64,000 nt of DNA, from NCBI RefSeq assembly GCF_011602485.2, contig NZ_CP050022.2, positions 7,212,001 to 7,276,000 on the forward strand, written 5' to 3'. Position numbers and translations under genes: made by a program. This DNA comes from Bradyrhizobium sp. 1(2017). GTDB lineage: Bacteria; Pseudomonadota; Alphaproteobacteria; Rhizobiales; Xanthobacteraceae. The stretch's first letter is position 1; the number at the start of each line of letters is the position of its first letter. Below, piece by piece: positions 45,992-55,228 of the stretch. The notes below the pieces were generated by a model, which saw nothing but the letters and a program-made list of their open reading frames with translations, was not told where the DNA came from and did no database searches.

Positions 45992-47085
45992 TCGCAGCCG
46001 TCAGGGAATTCGCCAACCGATTTCTCGGCCGCGGCGACGCGACCATCACCGTGCCGTCCTTCGACGGCGCTTTGAAGCCCAACCAGAAGCTCGAAGCGGC
46101 TGACACCTTGCTGACATGCGAGGCTCCCGAAGACCTCGCCACCGATGGCAGCAATCTCTTCATCGCGGACGGACAGCGGTTGATGCGTCTCGACGGCAAC
46201 ACGGCGTCGGAAGTCCGCAGCTTCGCGCAGCCGATCTCGGCGCTGTGTGCCCTCCCCGGCGGCGGCCTTGCCGTGGCGCTCGGAGGACGCGAGGTGCGTC
46301 TTTACGCAAACCCGTCTGCCGAACAGTCCAGCGTGACATTCGCGGATGCTGCCTTCAATGCAGTCAACGCACTGGCGCTCGCGAGTGACAACACGCTCAT
46401 CGCGACGGACGGCTCTGCAACATGCGGCGTCGACGACTGGGCGCGTGACCTGATGGAGCTCAACCGGAGCGGCCGTGTGTTCAGGCTCGATCCCGCCAGC
46501 AAGAGTGTGACAGTTCTGGCCCAGGGATTCGGCCATGCCTTCGGTGCCTACGCACATGGCAATGGCGTGCTGGTCAGCGAGAGCTGGCGCCATCGTCTCA
46601 CGCTGGTGGCGCCGGGCACGTCGCCGCGGACCGTGCTTGCTCACCTGCCGGTCTATCCGTCACGGCTGTCGAAGGCTTCCGGCGGCGGCTACTGGCTCAC
46701 CGCCTTCACCGCGCGCACCCAGCTGATCGAATTCGTGCTGCGCGAGCCGGCTTACCGCCGCCGCATGATGGCCGAGATCGATCCCGCCTACTGGGTCGCA
46801 CCGCGCCTGCGGTCGGGCTTCTCGTTCAAGGAACCGATGCAGGGCGCGCACATCAAGACCATGGGCGTGATCAAGCCGTGGGCGCCGCCGCGCTCTTACG
46901 GCCTCGTCATTCGCCTGAGCGCCGAAGGCCAGCCGCTGTATTCGCTGCATAGCCGGGTCGACGGCGTCAATCACGGCGTCGTTGCGGCGATTGAGATGGG
47001 CCGCGATCTCATTCTGATCGCGAAAGGACCTGGCCGCGTATTGCGACTGCCACTCGATGGCCTTGCCGAGGAGTTTTGCTCATGA
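45988..47085 (+). CDS. SMP-30/strictosidine-synthase-like beta-propeller protein
   Basis: A 365-residue propeller without a signal peptide, hence cytoplasmic. ALASDNTLIATDGSATCGVD, LPVYPSRLSKASGGGYWLTA and GRVLRLPL are propeller features shared with the fused domain upstream, but the protein is divergent from it. I set the start at GTG 45988, which overlaps the previous TGA (GTGA). The stop is overlapped by the next ATG. It may be a paralogous lactonase or a partner subunit; both possibilities are inferred. Confidence 0.82.
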   Translation: MIAAVREFANRFLGRGDATITVPSFDGALKPNQKLEAADTLLTCEAPEDLATDGSNLFIADGQRLMRLDGNTASEVRSFAQPISALCALPGGGLAVALGGREVRLYANPSAEQSSVTFADAAFNAVNALALASDNTLIATDGSATCGVDDWARDLMELNRSGRVFRLDPASKSVTVLAQGFGHAFGAYAHGNGVLVSESWRHRLTLVAPGTSPRTVLAHLPVYPSRLSKASGGGYWLTAFTARTQLIEFVLREPAYRRRMMAEIDPAYWVAPRLRSGFSFKEPMQGAHIKTMGVIKPWAPPRSYGLVIRLSAEGQPLYSLHSRVDGVNHGVVAAIEMGRDLILIAKGPGRVLRLPLDGLAEEFCS

Positions 47086-48578
47086 GCGACGTCATGCTCT
47101 CGCTGCGCAAGGCGACAAAGCTCTACGCCGGTGTGCCCGCCATCGACGGGGTGGACTTCGACCTCCGCCGCGGTGAAATCCACGCGCTGGTCGGCGAGAA
47201 CGGTGCGGGCAAGTCCACCCTGACCAAGGTGATGGCCGGCGTGGTGACGCTGACCTCGGGTACCATGACGATCGACGGCGCCGCCGTCGCACCAAGAACG
47301 CCGCTGGAGGCGCGCAACCTCGGCATCGCCATGGTGTTCCAGGAGAACAGCCTGGTGCCGACCATGACGGTGGCGCAGAATCTGTTTCTCGGGCAGGAAA
47401 AGTTCTACAACCGCCTGCGCGGCATCTACATCGCCGCGCAGCAGTTTTTGCAATCGCTCAATTTCGACGTCACGCCGACCGCCACCGTGAGCGGCCTCGG
47501 CGCGGCCAAGAAGCAGATGGTCGAGATCGCGCGCGCGGTCCTGCACCGCGCCAAGGTGATCATCTTCGACGAGCCGACCGCATCGCTGACGCCGGAGGAG
47601 AAGAAATACTTCTTCGACCTGGTCCGCGATCTCAGGAAGCGCGGCGTCTCGATCGTCTTCATCTCGCACGCCCTGGAAGAGGCCCTGCTGCTGGCCGACC
47701 GCATCACGGTGCTGCGCGACGGCAAGCACGTCGTGACGGACGACGCGGCCAAATTCGACCGTGCCGCCATCGTGCAGGCCATGGTCGGGCGCGACCTCTC
47801 CAACACGCTCTACGGCGCGCGGAAGAGCACCGTGCGGCCGGCCGGCGCGCGCGTACTCACGGTCCAAAATCTGAAGATGGCACCGATGGTGAAGAACAAT
47901 TCGCTGTCGGTATTCGCCGGACAGATCACCGGCGTCTTCGGCCTCGTCGGCGCTGGCCGCACCGAGACGTTCAAGATTGTCTCCGGCGTGCTCAAGCGTG
48001 ACTTCTTCCACGGCGGCGAGATCCTGCTGCACGACAAGCCTGTACGCTACCGGGTGCCGGCGCCGGCGGTGAAGGCCGGCATCGCCTACGTCACCGAGGA
48101 CCGCAAGGTCGAGGGTTTCTTCGAGACGTCCTCGATCGCGCGCAACATCTATCTCGGCCTGCTGTCGAAGTTTCCGAGGGGACGTATGCTACTGTCGCGC
48201 CGGGAGACCGATACGGTGGGAAAGAGCTGGATCGAGAAACTCAGGGTTCGCGCCATCGGCGACCAGGCCAAGGTGGTCGAGCTTTCCGGCGGCAACCAGC
48301 AGAAGGTCGTGATCGCAAAGTCGCTGGTGCAAGAGCCGGACCTGATCATCTTCGACGAGCCGACCCGCGGCGTCGACGTCGGTGCCATCGTTGAAATCCA
48401 CGAGCTGATCAACCAACTCGCCGACGAGGGCAAGGCGGTCGTGGTCATCTCGTCCTACTTGCCGGAGATCATGGCGCTCTCCGACCGCATCCTGGTCTCG
48501 CGTCAGGGCAAGGTCGTGGAGGAATTCTCTGCACTCGACGCGACGGAGGAGAGGATCATGTATGCCGCGATTCATTAG
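47082..48578 (+). CDS. CUT2 ABC transporter ATP-binding protein (two ABC domains, RbsA type)
   Basis: A 498-residue double ATPase. Domain 1 has Walker A GENGAGKST (38-46), a relaxed signature LGAAKKQ, and Walker B VIIFDEP. Domain 2 has the degenerate Walker A normal for CUT2 proteins (LVGAGRTETF), a good signature LSGGNQQ and IIFDEPTRGVDVG. The start is the ATGA overlap with the previous stop. It is the last gene of the operon begun at 39823 and powers the two permeases. Confidence 0.92.
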   Translation: MSDVMLSLRKATKLYAGVPAIDGVDFDLRRGEIHALVGENGAGKSTLTKVMAGVVTLTSGTMTIDGAAVAPRTPLEARNLGIAMVFQENSLVPTMTVAQNLFLGQEKFYNRLRGIYIAAQQFLQSLNFDVTPTATVSGLGAAKKQMVEIARAVLHRAKVIIFDEPTASLTPEEKKYFFDLVRDLRKRGVSIVFISHALEEALLLADRITVLRDGKHVVTDDAAKFDRAAIVQAMVGRDLSNTLYGARKSTVRPAGARVLTVQNLKMAPMVKNNSLSVFAGQITGVFGLVGAGRTETFKIVSGVLKRDFFHGGEILLHDKPVRYRVPAPAVKAGIAYVTEDRKVEGFFETSSIARNIYLGLLSKFPRGRMLLSRRETDTVGKSWIEKLRVRAIGDQAKVVELSGGNQQKVVIAKSLVQEPDLIIFDEPTRGVDVGAIVEIHELINQLADEGKAVVVISSYLPEIMALSDRILVSRQGKVVEEFSALDATEERIMYAAIH

Positions 48579-48728
48579 CTCGGCGGCGGCCCGCCCTATC
48601 AAAAATGGCAAAAACAACCCCATGCACAGTAGAGGCAGTCTCGTAAATCCCTGATCTGCCTACGAAATCCAAAAGTCGCGTCGGGCAACGGCCCGGCCGG
48701 AACGATCGCAGGACCATGAGGGACGCGG

Positions 48729-51700
48729 TCAGGTGAGCTCGCCGCCTTTCGCCAGCATCTCGTTCAGCATCGCCTCGGCCTTGTGCCGGAGCGGCCGGGC
48801 GCCGCTCTCGGAGGCGATCGCGATGACGGCACGCAAGGACGCGAATATGGCCGTCTTGCTTACGGCATCGGAGGGCGGTGTCACCACGGCTTCGCCGAAC
48901 AGGGCCTCGGCCTCGAGGCCCGAAAACCCCTGCTGCCGCGCCGTATTGCGGGCCTCGCGCAGCATGTTCTGCGCGGCCCTGACGTCGCCGAGCCGGTGGG
49001 CGGCCAGCGCCAGGTAGATCGCGCTGCGCAACACCGCCGAGGTATAGCCGACCGCCCTGGCCTCCTCGCGCGCTTCCGTCAGCATGCCCCGCGCCCGGTC
49101 GAACAGGCCCTGCTCCAGGTAGGCTATGCCGAGATGGCAGGCGAGCACGGGTACGAACAGCCGGATGCCGTGCTTCTGCGCGAGGACGAACCCGTCCTCA
49201 AGCATGGAAGCGGCGGCCGCCGCATCGTTCTGCCCCAGCTTCAGCCACCCGCCGCTATAAGCGGCCGCGACGCGATCGTAGGGACGGCCCGTCTCCTCCG
49301 CAATCGCAGCGGCCTCGCGCTGGAGCTGCTCGGCGACATCGAGCTCGCCCATGACCGTGTGGGTGAAGCTTTTCATCATGCAGCAGAGCAGAAGCAGATA
49401 TCTGGGCGTCGTCCCGATCGGAGCGCTGGCTGCCGGACCCGCCAACTGGGCGCGGGCCAGTGCCAGAGTCTGTTCGGCTTCCCGGTAGCGGCCGGCGAGG
49501 AAATAGGCCTGTCCGAGACCATATCGGGCGAGATTGAGCCAACCCGGATTGCCCCATTCTTGCGCGAGGCGGACCACCTCTTCCGAGACCGCGACGGCCT
49601 CGACCGGTGCTCCGTAGAAGTTCTGTGCACCGGCCCTGACCGTCATCGCGGCGACCTTTCGCCCGATGTCGTTGATCGCCTCCGCCCGCCGCTCGGCATC
49701 CTTTCCAAGATCCAGCCAATCGGAGACCTGGCCGGATGCGATGAAGGCCGCGCGTGCTTCCATCCGCAGATCGATGGCGTCGGCCTCCCGCAAAGGCGTC
49801 ATCGGCGTCTTGTCGAGCGAGCCCATCGCGATCTCGAAATAGCTGGCCGCGTCCGAAAATGCCGACCGGCTCAAGCATTTTCGTCCCGCGCTCTTGCCGT
49901 AGCTGAACGCCTTGTACCAATCGCGGGCACGCACCGCGTGATAGCACAGCGTATCGGGCTCATCCGCGCCCACTCCGTCGCGGTCGAGCCGCGCAAGAAT
50001 GCGCGCGTGAATGTCTTCGCGCACCTTCTCGACCATCGAATCATAGGTCACCTGGCGGACCATCTCGTGCCGAAACTCGAGCGCGTCGTCCAATTCGCTG
50101 TCGATCCTCACCAGAAGCTCGGCACGATCGAGCACCGCAAGGCAATCCTGAAGGGCGCTCTCGGGCAGCTCGACGAGATTTCGCAGCATGGCGATGCTCG
50201 ATCGCGGACCAAGCGCTGCCGCGATCTGCAAGACGGAACGCTCCTGACGCGACACACGATCGAGGCGCGCCGCAATCACACCCTGGATGCTGGAGGGAAT
50301 GCCAAGCTCGTCGATCGGACGCATCAGCGCCAGATCTCCCCACTGGCCGTGCAGCGTTCCGCTATCCCTCAAGCCCCGGCACACCTCCTCGATGAACAGA
50401 GGGACGTTTGCCGTGTGCGAAATGATCCGATTCTTCAGGTCGTCGTTGGCCGCGGAGGGGCCAAGCATGTCGGCCAGCATGGCCAGCCCCGAATCATCGT
50501 CGAGCGGCTGCATCGCGACGACCTCGGCGTGGCAGCGCGCAATCCAGACCGGCATGCCGTTGGGCCTGGAAGTGAGGAGGACGAGGAGACCCGGCGCCTG
50601 AAGCGAAGCAATCGCAGCCATCACCGCATCGCTCGCCCGGTCGATCCAATGCAGGTCCTCGAGCAGAAGGATGGTTCGTTGACGACGCGCGATGTCCTCG
50701 ATGACGGCGCTGCTTGCATCGGAGATCGCGCGTCCTCGGGCGTGGGGCTCGAGCTGTGCCCAGTCAGGATTCGATGTCGGCAGATCGAGCACTGCGTCGA
50801 GGGCGCATTGCGCAATCTCCCCGAGATCCTTCCGCGGATCCGACGGGCTGTCGGGATCCTTTGCGGCGACCTCCAGGGCCGATAGCAGAACGCGCTTGAG
50901 CGTGCTGAACGGGGCCCCCTGGAGGTTCGGGCTGCACTCGGCATCGATCAGGCGCCAACCATGGGATCTGAGCGCCTGGACAAATTCGTGCGCGAGCCGC
51001 GATTTGCCGATGCCCGCGTCGCCGAGCAGCAGGACCGTCCGCCGGCTCGTTCTGGCGCTCTCGACGGCACGGGCCAGCAACGCCCGCTCGGTCGTACGAT
51101 CGACGAATCGCGAGACGCTGCGCGCCCGCCGCACCCGCCAGCTGGACAGGTCGCTCGCCCCCACGATCCGGTAGACCGGCACGGACTGGTTGAAGCCCCG
51201 CAACGGCTTGCCGCCGAGATACTCGAATCGGACATGCCCTTCGGCAAGCTCCTGGCAGGCCTTCGAGACGTAGATCTGATTCGCCTCGGCCGCAGATTCC
51301 AGGCGGGCGGCCAGATGCTGGGCGGCACCGCCGATCTCGTAGACCTTGGAAAACTCGCTGGAGACCATGTAGGCGACGACATGGCCCGAGTGCAAACCAA
51401 CCCGGACCTGAAGCCCGGGATCACCCAGGCCGACGACGCGCCGGACCAATTCGATCGCCGCATGACAGGCCAGCGGAGCATGATTGTCGTCCGCAATCGG
51501 GGCACCGAACACCGCAGAAAGCCCGTCGCCCAATTCCTTGCTGACGATGCCTCCAAACTGACGCACCGCGCCTCTCATCGCCGCCAATGCCGGCTCCAGG
51601 CGCGAGACCGCCTCCTCCGGATCGAGATCGGCGACAAGCCCCGTGGAATCGACGACGTCGGCGCGGAGAATCGTCACGAACCGGCGTTCGCTGTCCGGCT

Positions 51701-51782
51701 CGGAACGGCGCACGGCCACCCCGCATTTGGAGCACCAGCTATCGCCTGGGTCGATCGCCGACTGACACGCGACACAATGCAT
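48729..51782 (-). CDS. Zinc ribbon-cyclase homology-ATPase-TPR signalling protein
   Basis: A 1017-residue multidomain protein. A zinc ribbon (C3, C6, C17, C20) is followed by a class III nucleotide-cyclase domain (about 34-200) with metal aspartates D42 and D86 but with His156 where cyclases have the transition-state Asn (AAQHLAARLE). Next is an AAA/STAND-type ATPase with Walker A GDAGIGKS (254-261) and LLLEDLHWIDRASD, then TPR-like helices to the C-terminus. ATG 51782 begins the ribbon. Whether it makes cAMP is uncertain. It probably works as a cytoplasmic signal-sensing hub; no partner gene is adjacent. Confidence 0.88.
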   Translation of the reverse strand: MHCVACQSAIDPGDSWCSKCGVAVRRSEPDSERRFVTILRADVVDSTGLVADLDPEEAVSRLEPALAAMRGAVRQFGGIVSKELGDGLSAVFGAPIADDNHAPLACHAAIELVRRVVGLGDPGLQVRVGLHSGHVVAYMVSSEFSKVYEIGGAAQHLAARLESAAEANQIYVSKACQELAEGHVRFEYLGGKPLRGFNQSVPVYRIVGASDLSSWRVRRARSVSRFVDRTTERALLARAVESARTSRRTVLLLGDAGIGKSRLAHEFVQALRSHGWRLIDAECSPNLQGAPFSTLKRVLLSALEVAAKDPDSPSDPRKDLGEIAQCALDAVLDLPTSNPDWAQLEPHARGRAISDASSAVIEDIARRQRTILLLEDLHWIDRASDAVMAAIASLQAPGLLVLLTSRPNGMPVWIARCHAEVVAMQPLDDDSGLAMLADMLGPSAANDDLKNRIISHTANVPLFIEEVCRGLRDSGTLHGQWGDLALMRPIDELGIPSSIQGVIAARLDRVSRQERSVLQIAAALGPRSSIAMLRNLVELPESALQDCLAVLDRAELLVRIDSELDDALEFRHEMVRQVTYDSMVEKVREDIHARILARLDRDGVGADEPDTLCYHAVRARDWYKAFSYGKSAGRKCLSRSAFSDAASYFEIAMGSLDKTPMTPLREADAIDLRMEARAAFIASGQVSDWLDLGKDAERRAEAINDIGRKVAAMTVRAGAQNFYGAPVEAVAVSEEVVRLAQEWGNPGWLNLARYGLGQAYFLAGRYREAEQTLALARAQLAGPAASAPIGTTPRYLLLLCCMMKSFTHTVMGELDVAEQLQREAAAIAEETGRPYDRVAAAYSGGWLKLGQNDAAAAASMLEDGFVLAQKHGIRLFVPVLACHLGIAYLEQGLFDRARGMLTEAREEARAVGYTSAVLRSAIYLALAAHRLGDVRAAQNMLREARNTARQQGFSGLEAEALFGEAVVTPPSDAVSKTAIFASLRAVIAIASESGARPLRHKAEAMLNEMLAKGGELT

Positions 51783-52072
51783 TTCCGTGCCTTCAAAAGC
51801 TGCAGCGCCGTCTTTTGCCGACCGGCGCTCGCAAGGAGCCTGACGCAAGATTACCCATCGGAAGATTCGTGGCAATCGAACTTGCGCGGCAACATGGCTG
51901 CATCACCAACCCGCAGCTCTCTGGACGAAGCACATTTTCGAGTGATAGCAATTGCGCGCGCGAATATGGGGGCCGCGCGTTCTAGGGGGCGCCGAGGCTT
52001 TCGTTCTGGCCAACGAGCTTTGCTGGGCTGCACGTCACCCTGATTGATTAGAACATATCGAAGGACAAGGCG
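51783..52072. other. Divergent intergenic region
   Basis: 290 bases between the cyclase-ATPase gene and a plus-strand hypothetical gene. No additional gene, clear palindrome or promoter box is recognised. AAGGA precedes the downstream ATG. Confidence 0.35.
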
Positions 52073-52564
52073 ATGGGTGGCAAGACATACAATGGCAGGG
52101 CGTTCAGGGACTTGATGAATGCCAACTACTATCCCTTGGCGAACATGAAGAGGAGCGTGGCCAAGCTCAAGGCATCGGACGACATCGATCTGCCGACTCT
52201 GGAATACGGCCAGTACCATCTGATCCTGACGCCAGCCTCGAAGTGGCCGCAGGGGAGCGCGAAATACTGGCACAAGGAGAAGGGCCGGGCTCGTCTCGAC
52301 CTCAGCACCCAGCCGAACACGGTCCCCCTCTCCCGGGACGAGCCGGGCGTCATTCCCTTGACCCGGTGCGATCTGCTCGATGCCTGCGTGCGTAAGTGCT
52401 TCAATTCCGAGCCGCCGATCCCGATGAAGACCAATATCATCGTCCATGCGCCGAACGACGCCTACGCCCACCGGCACGAGATCCGGCTGGAATGGGAATA
52501 TAAAAAAGGCTCGGACAAGCCGACGCTGCTCCACCTGACGATGGTCTGTCCGTACAGGGACTGA
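52073..52564 (+). CDS. Hypothetical protein
   Basis: A 163-residue soluble protein (MGGKTYNGRAFRDLMNANYY) with a high proportion of Lys, Pro and aromatic residues (LTPASKWPQGSAKYWHKEKG, CPYRD at the C-terminus). AAGGA precedes the ATG and codon use looks normal, so the gene is probably real. No family is recognised, and no signal peptide or membrane segment is seen. It stands alone, so context gives no functional hint. Confidence 0.65.
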   Translation: MGGKTYNGRAFRDLMNANYYPLANMKRSVAKLKASDDIDLPTLEYGQYHLILTPASKWPQGSAKYWHKEKGRARLDLSTQPNTVPLSRDEPGVIPLTRCDLLDACVRKCFNSEPPIPMKTNIIVHAPNDAYAHRHEIRLEWEYKKGSDKPTLLHLTMVCPYRD

Positions 52565-52863
52565 TCCTTCGAGCGCATCTGGCTCGATCGAGGACATCGC
52601 GGTCCTCACCTCTCGCGCGCCCACCGGCGCGCGGGAGAGCAATGATCAGCGGATCGCGTCCGCTCGATCGTCTCTGCGATCCTGTCGCGCCATCCTCGGC
52701 GGCAACGCGGCTGTCAGCTTCGCGTCAGCCGCGAGCCGTCGCCGCGGCCTGTCCCGCCTGCCGTCATGGGTCTGTCGCACGAAGATGATCCGTTGCTCCA
52801 CATCGTGTACGCGAGTCGCCTTCCCGGTCAGCGACCGTCGCGTCCGTTGGACAGGAGCGGCCG
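52565..52863. other. Intergenic stretch with GC-rich hairpin
   Basis: 299 bases without a supported gene. CTCTCGCGCGCC and GGCGCGCGGGAGAG (52610-52639) form an imperfect hairpin with a 2-base bulge and could end the preceding transcript; there is no T-run. Nothing else is recognised. Confidence 0.4.
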
Positions 52864-53901
52864 ATGCCCGTTGGACTGCTGGAGGTCGAAGGCACCGCTG
52901 ACGTCGGCCAGTTCTGGCCGGAGGGACGGTCGGATGCCGACACCACCAAGGTAGTGGTGAATGTCGCGCCGGACGCGATCCGCTTCCGCGAGAACGACTC
53001 GGCGCCGTTCCGGCCGACCCACGTCTTCGACGACGCCCAGGTCAAGGGTCGCACCGCGACGGCGCCGATCAAGAACGGCAAGCTCACCGTCCGCCTCCAG
53101 GGCATCGACGCGCCCGAGCTGCACTACCAGCCCTCGCCGCTGTCGGCGGCGGAGAAGAAGGGTCTCCCGGATGCCAAGAGGCAGGCCTATCGCGAGGTCA
53201 CGCATTCCTACCGGCAATTCCTCGGCGCGACCTCCACCAAGGCGCTGCATGATTTCCTCGCTGGCAGCGGCGAAGCGACGATTCCCTGCCGCGTCTTCAC
53301 CCATGTCGACGCGCCGAACGAGGTGTTCGACACCTATGGACGGCTGGTCGGCGACATCGAGCTGACGGTCGGCGACGAGACCATCGACATCAACAACTGG
53401 CTGGTCGAACGGGGCTTTGCCTATCCGACGTTCTACTCGTCGATGAACGAGGACGAGATCAGGACCTTTCTCGCGCTCGCCAAGACGGCGCGCACCAGGA
53501 AGTTGCCGGTCTGGAAGCATCTCGCCAAGACGATTCCCGCCTTCGACTTCGGCCTGCGCGAGCCCAAGGCCGGCGAGACCGCCGTGCTCGCGACCGACAA
53601 GGGGCCGGTGATCCTGCCAAAGCTCTACCGCCGCTACTCCAACTGGTCGGCGCGCAAGAAGGCCAGGATCACGAGCCAGACGTTCCAGAAATTCTTGGGC
53701 GAAGGCTCCGGCGGCAAGCCCGACACCTGCTACGAGATCGACGACTTTCTCGCCAACGGCGTGCACTCGGCGACGCCGCGGAATTTCGCGGATTTCGTGG
53801 AAGGCGGGAAGACGATCAGGTTTCAGCCGGAGGGGCTAGTGTTCGGCGAAGCGCCGTCAACGCTGGTTGGGGCGGACGGGAAGGTGATTAAGGAGTTCTG
53901 A
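52864..53901 (+). CDS. Staphylococcal nuclease-like domain protein
   Basis: A 345-residue protein with a thermonuclease-like fold: TVRLQGIDAPELHYQPSPLS contains the conserved Arg, Asp and Glu of SNase; DTYGRLVGDIEL supplies the later Arg, and NNWLVERGFAYPTFYSS follows. The DGDT calcium-ligand motif normally just before the first strand is absent (KNGK instead), so activity is doubtful. A C-terminal extension (about 230-345) has no recognised fold. No signal peptide is evident. AGGAG precedes the ATG. Confidence 0.75.
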   Translation: MPVGLLEVEGTADVGQFWPEGRSDADTTKVVVNVAPDAIRFRENDSAPFRPTHVFDDAQVKGRTATAPIKNGKLTVRLQGIDAPELHYQPSPLSAAEKKGLPDAKRQAYREVTHSYRQFLGATSTKALHDFLAGSGEATIPCRVFTHVDAPNEVFDTYGRLVGDIELTVGDETIDINNWLVERGFAYPTFYSSMNEDEIRTFLALAKTARTRKLPVWKHLAKTIPAFDFGLREPKAGETAVLATDKGPVILPKLYRRYSNWSARKKARITSQTFQKFLGEGSGGKPDTCYEIDDFLANGVHSATPRNFADFVEGGKTIRFQPEGLVFGEAPSTLVGADGKVIKEF

Positions 53902-53923
53902 GAGCTCGCGAGTCGCCAAGCAA

Positions 53924-53950
53924 CAATGGCCCGCGCAAGGCGGGCCATTG
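53924..53950. terminator. Bidirectional terminator-like hairpin between convergent genes
   Basis: CAATGGCCCGC (53924-53934) and GCGGGCCATTG (53940-53950) form a perfect 11-bp stem with a 5-base loop. It lies between the nuclease-like gene and the convergent SDR gene. No T-run follows on the plus strand, so efficiency is uncertain. Confidence 0.6.
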
Positions 53951-53989
53951 CCTCATCGTCGCGCTGAGTTCTGCCCGAGCGGGCCCTCG

Positions 53990-54742
53990 TCAGCGCAGGC
54001 CTCCGGTAACGTGAAGCGTCTCGCCCGTGATGTAGGACGCCTCGTCCGACGCGAAGAAGGCCACCGCGGCAGCGATCTCCTCAACCTTGCCGATCCGGCC
54101 AAGCGGGGTCGTGGATTCGATCCAGTTGCGCATGTCGCCCTCGTGCAGGCCGGCGGACACTACCCCTTCGGTGGCGATCATGCCGGGATTGACGGCGTTG
54201 ACGCGGATCTTGCGCGGCGCCAGCTCCTTCGACAGCACGGCGGAGATCGCATCCACCGATGCTTTCGTCGCAGTGTAGACGGCGGTGTTCGCCGGCGCGA
54301 TGGTCGATACGCCGGAGCTGATGTTGATGATGCTCCCGCCTTTGGCGTTGAAGTGTCGCACCGCCTCCCCCGAGATCAGGAGAAGGCCGAGCACATTGAG
54401 GTCGAAGTGCTTGTGGAAATGCTCAGGCGTGATGGTCTCGAGCGGCGCGAACTCGTAGATGCCCGCGTTGTTGACCAGGATGTCGATCGCACCGAACGCC
54501 TTCACGGTCTCCGCGACCACGCCTTTCACGTCCTTGGCATCGGCGAGGTTGCCGCGGACTGCGACGGCCTTGCCACCCTTGGCGATGATGGCGGCAGCCA
54601 CGCGGTCGGCGGCCTCCTTGCTTGCACTGTAGTTCACGGCGACCGCCGCACCCTCGGCCGCGAGCCGAGCGGAGATTTCGGCACCGATGCCTTTGGATGC
54701 GCCGGTCACGAGCGCAACTTTTCCTTCGAGTCTCCTAGTCAT
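53990..54742 (-). CDS. Short-chain dehydrogenase/reductase (FabG-like)
   Basis: A 250-residue SDR: TGASKGIGAE (14-23), NNAGIYEF, catalytic Ser in INISSGVSTI, YTATK and VNPGMIATEG. It probably reduces a 3-oxo substrate with NADPH (the TGASKG and following residues suit NADP), though no lipid-synthesis genes adjoin it. GGAG precedes the ATG. It is divergent from an ArsR-type regulator with a perfect inverted repeat between them, so it is the likely target of that regulator. Confidence 0.9.
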   Translation of the reverse strand: MTRRLEGKVALVTGASKGIGAEISARLAAEGAAVAVNYSASKEAADRVAAAIIAKGGKAVAVRGNLADAKDVKGVVAETVKAFGAIDILVNNAGIYEFAPLETITPEHFHKHFDLNVLGLLLISGEAVRHFNAKGGSIINISSGVSTIAPANTAVYTATKASVDAISAVLSKELAPRKIRVNAVNPGMIATEGVVSAGLHEGDMRNWIESTTPLGRIGKVEEIAAAVAFFASDEASYITGETLHVTGGLR

Positions 54743-54779
54743 CGCCTGTCTCCGTTTTTCCGGCAGGGGCCGATATTCG

Positions 54780-54802
54780 ATAGTTCAATACTAGTGAACT
54801 AT
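54780..54802. promoter_or_regulatory. Inverted repeat, probable ArsR-type operator
   Basis: ATAGTTCA (54780-54787) and TGAACTAT (54795-54802) are perfect 8-bp inverted arms with a 7-bp spacer. They lie 35 bp before the ArsR start, between it and the divergent SDR gene. Confidence 0.65.
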
Positions 54803-54836
54803 TGGACGAATTCAAGGGACATGCTACATTTTGGGC

Positions 54837-55148
54837 ATGGCACAGTTCGTTCACCCGGCGCGGGAGGAGATTACGCTGGCTGGGGTGCTCGGCGCCCTCG
54901 CGGATCCCATGCGCCTGCGCATCGTCAAGAGTCTGGCAGCGCAGAAGGACTGCATGTCGTGCACCGAGGCGGCGCCTTGCCCTGATATGGCGAAGTCGAC
55001 CCTGTCGAACCATTTTCGCATTCTGCGGGAGGCCGGCCTGGTCCGGACGTCGAAGCAAGGTGTCCAGCACCGCAATGTCCTGCGCGAGGAGGACATCAAT
55101 GCGCGATTTCCAAAACTGCTCAAAATGATCCTGAGCTTTCCGGACTGA
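54837..55148 (+). CDS. ArsR-family helix-turn-helix regulator
   Basis: A 103-residue winged-helix protein: LAGVLGALADPMRLRIVKSL and SKSTLSNHFRILREAGLVRT-like core (MAKSTLSNHFRILREAGLVR). The metal-binding ELCVCDL box of classical ArsR is replaced by CMSCTEAAPCPD, so it may not sense metals in the usual way. ATG 54837 is preferred over the TTG two codons upstream. It is divergent from the SDR gene and probably represses it. Confidence 0.85.
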   Translation: MAQFVHPAREEITLAGVLGALADPMRLRIVKSLAAQKDCMSCTEAAPCPDMAKSTLSNHFRILREAGLVRTSKQGVQHRNVLREEDINARFPKLLKMILSFPD

Positions 55149-55228
55149 GGCATTCGCTCACGCCGCGCAGATTTTGCGGGTGACAAGGTCAGGCGGACGC
55201 TCCCGCCCCGAGCAGTGTCCCCAAAACA

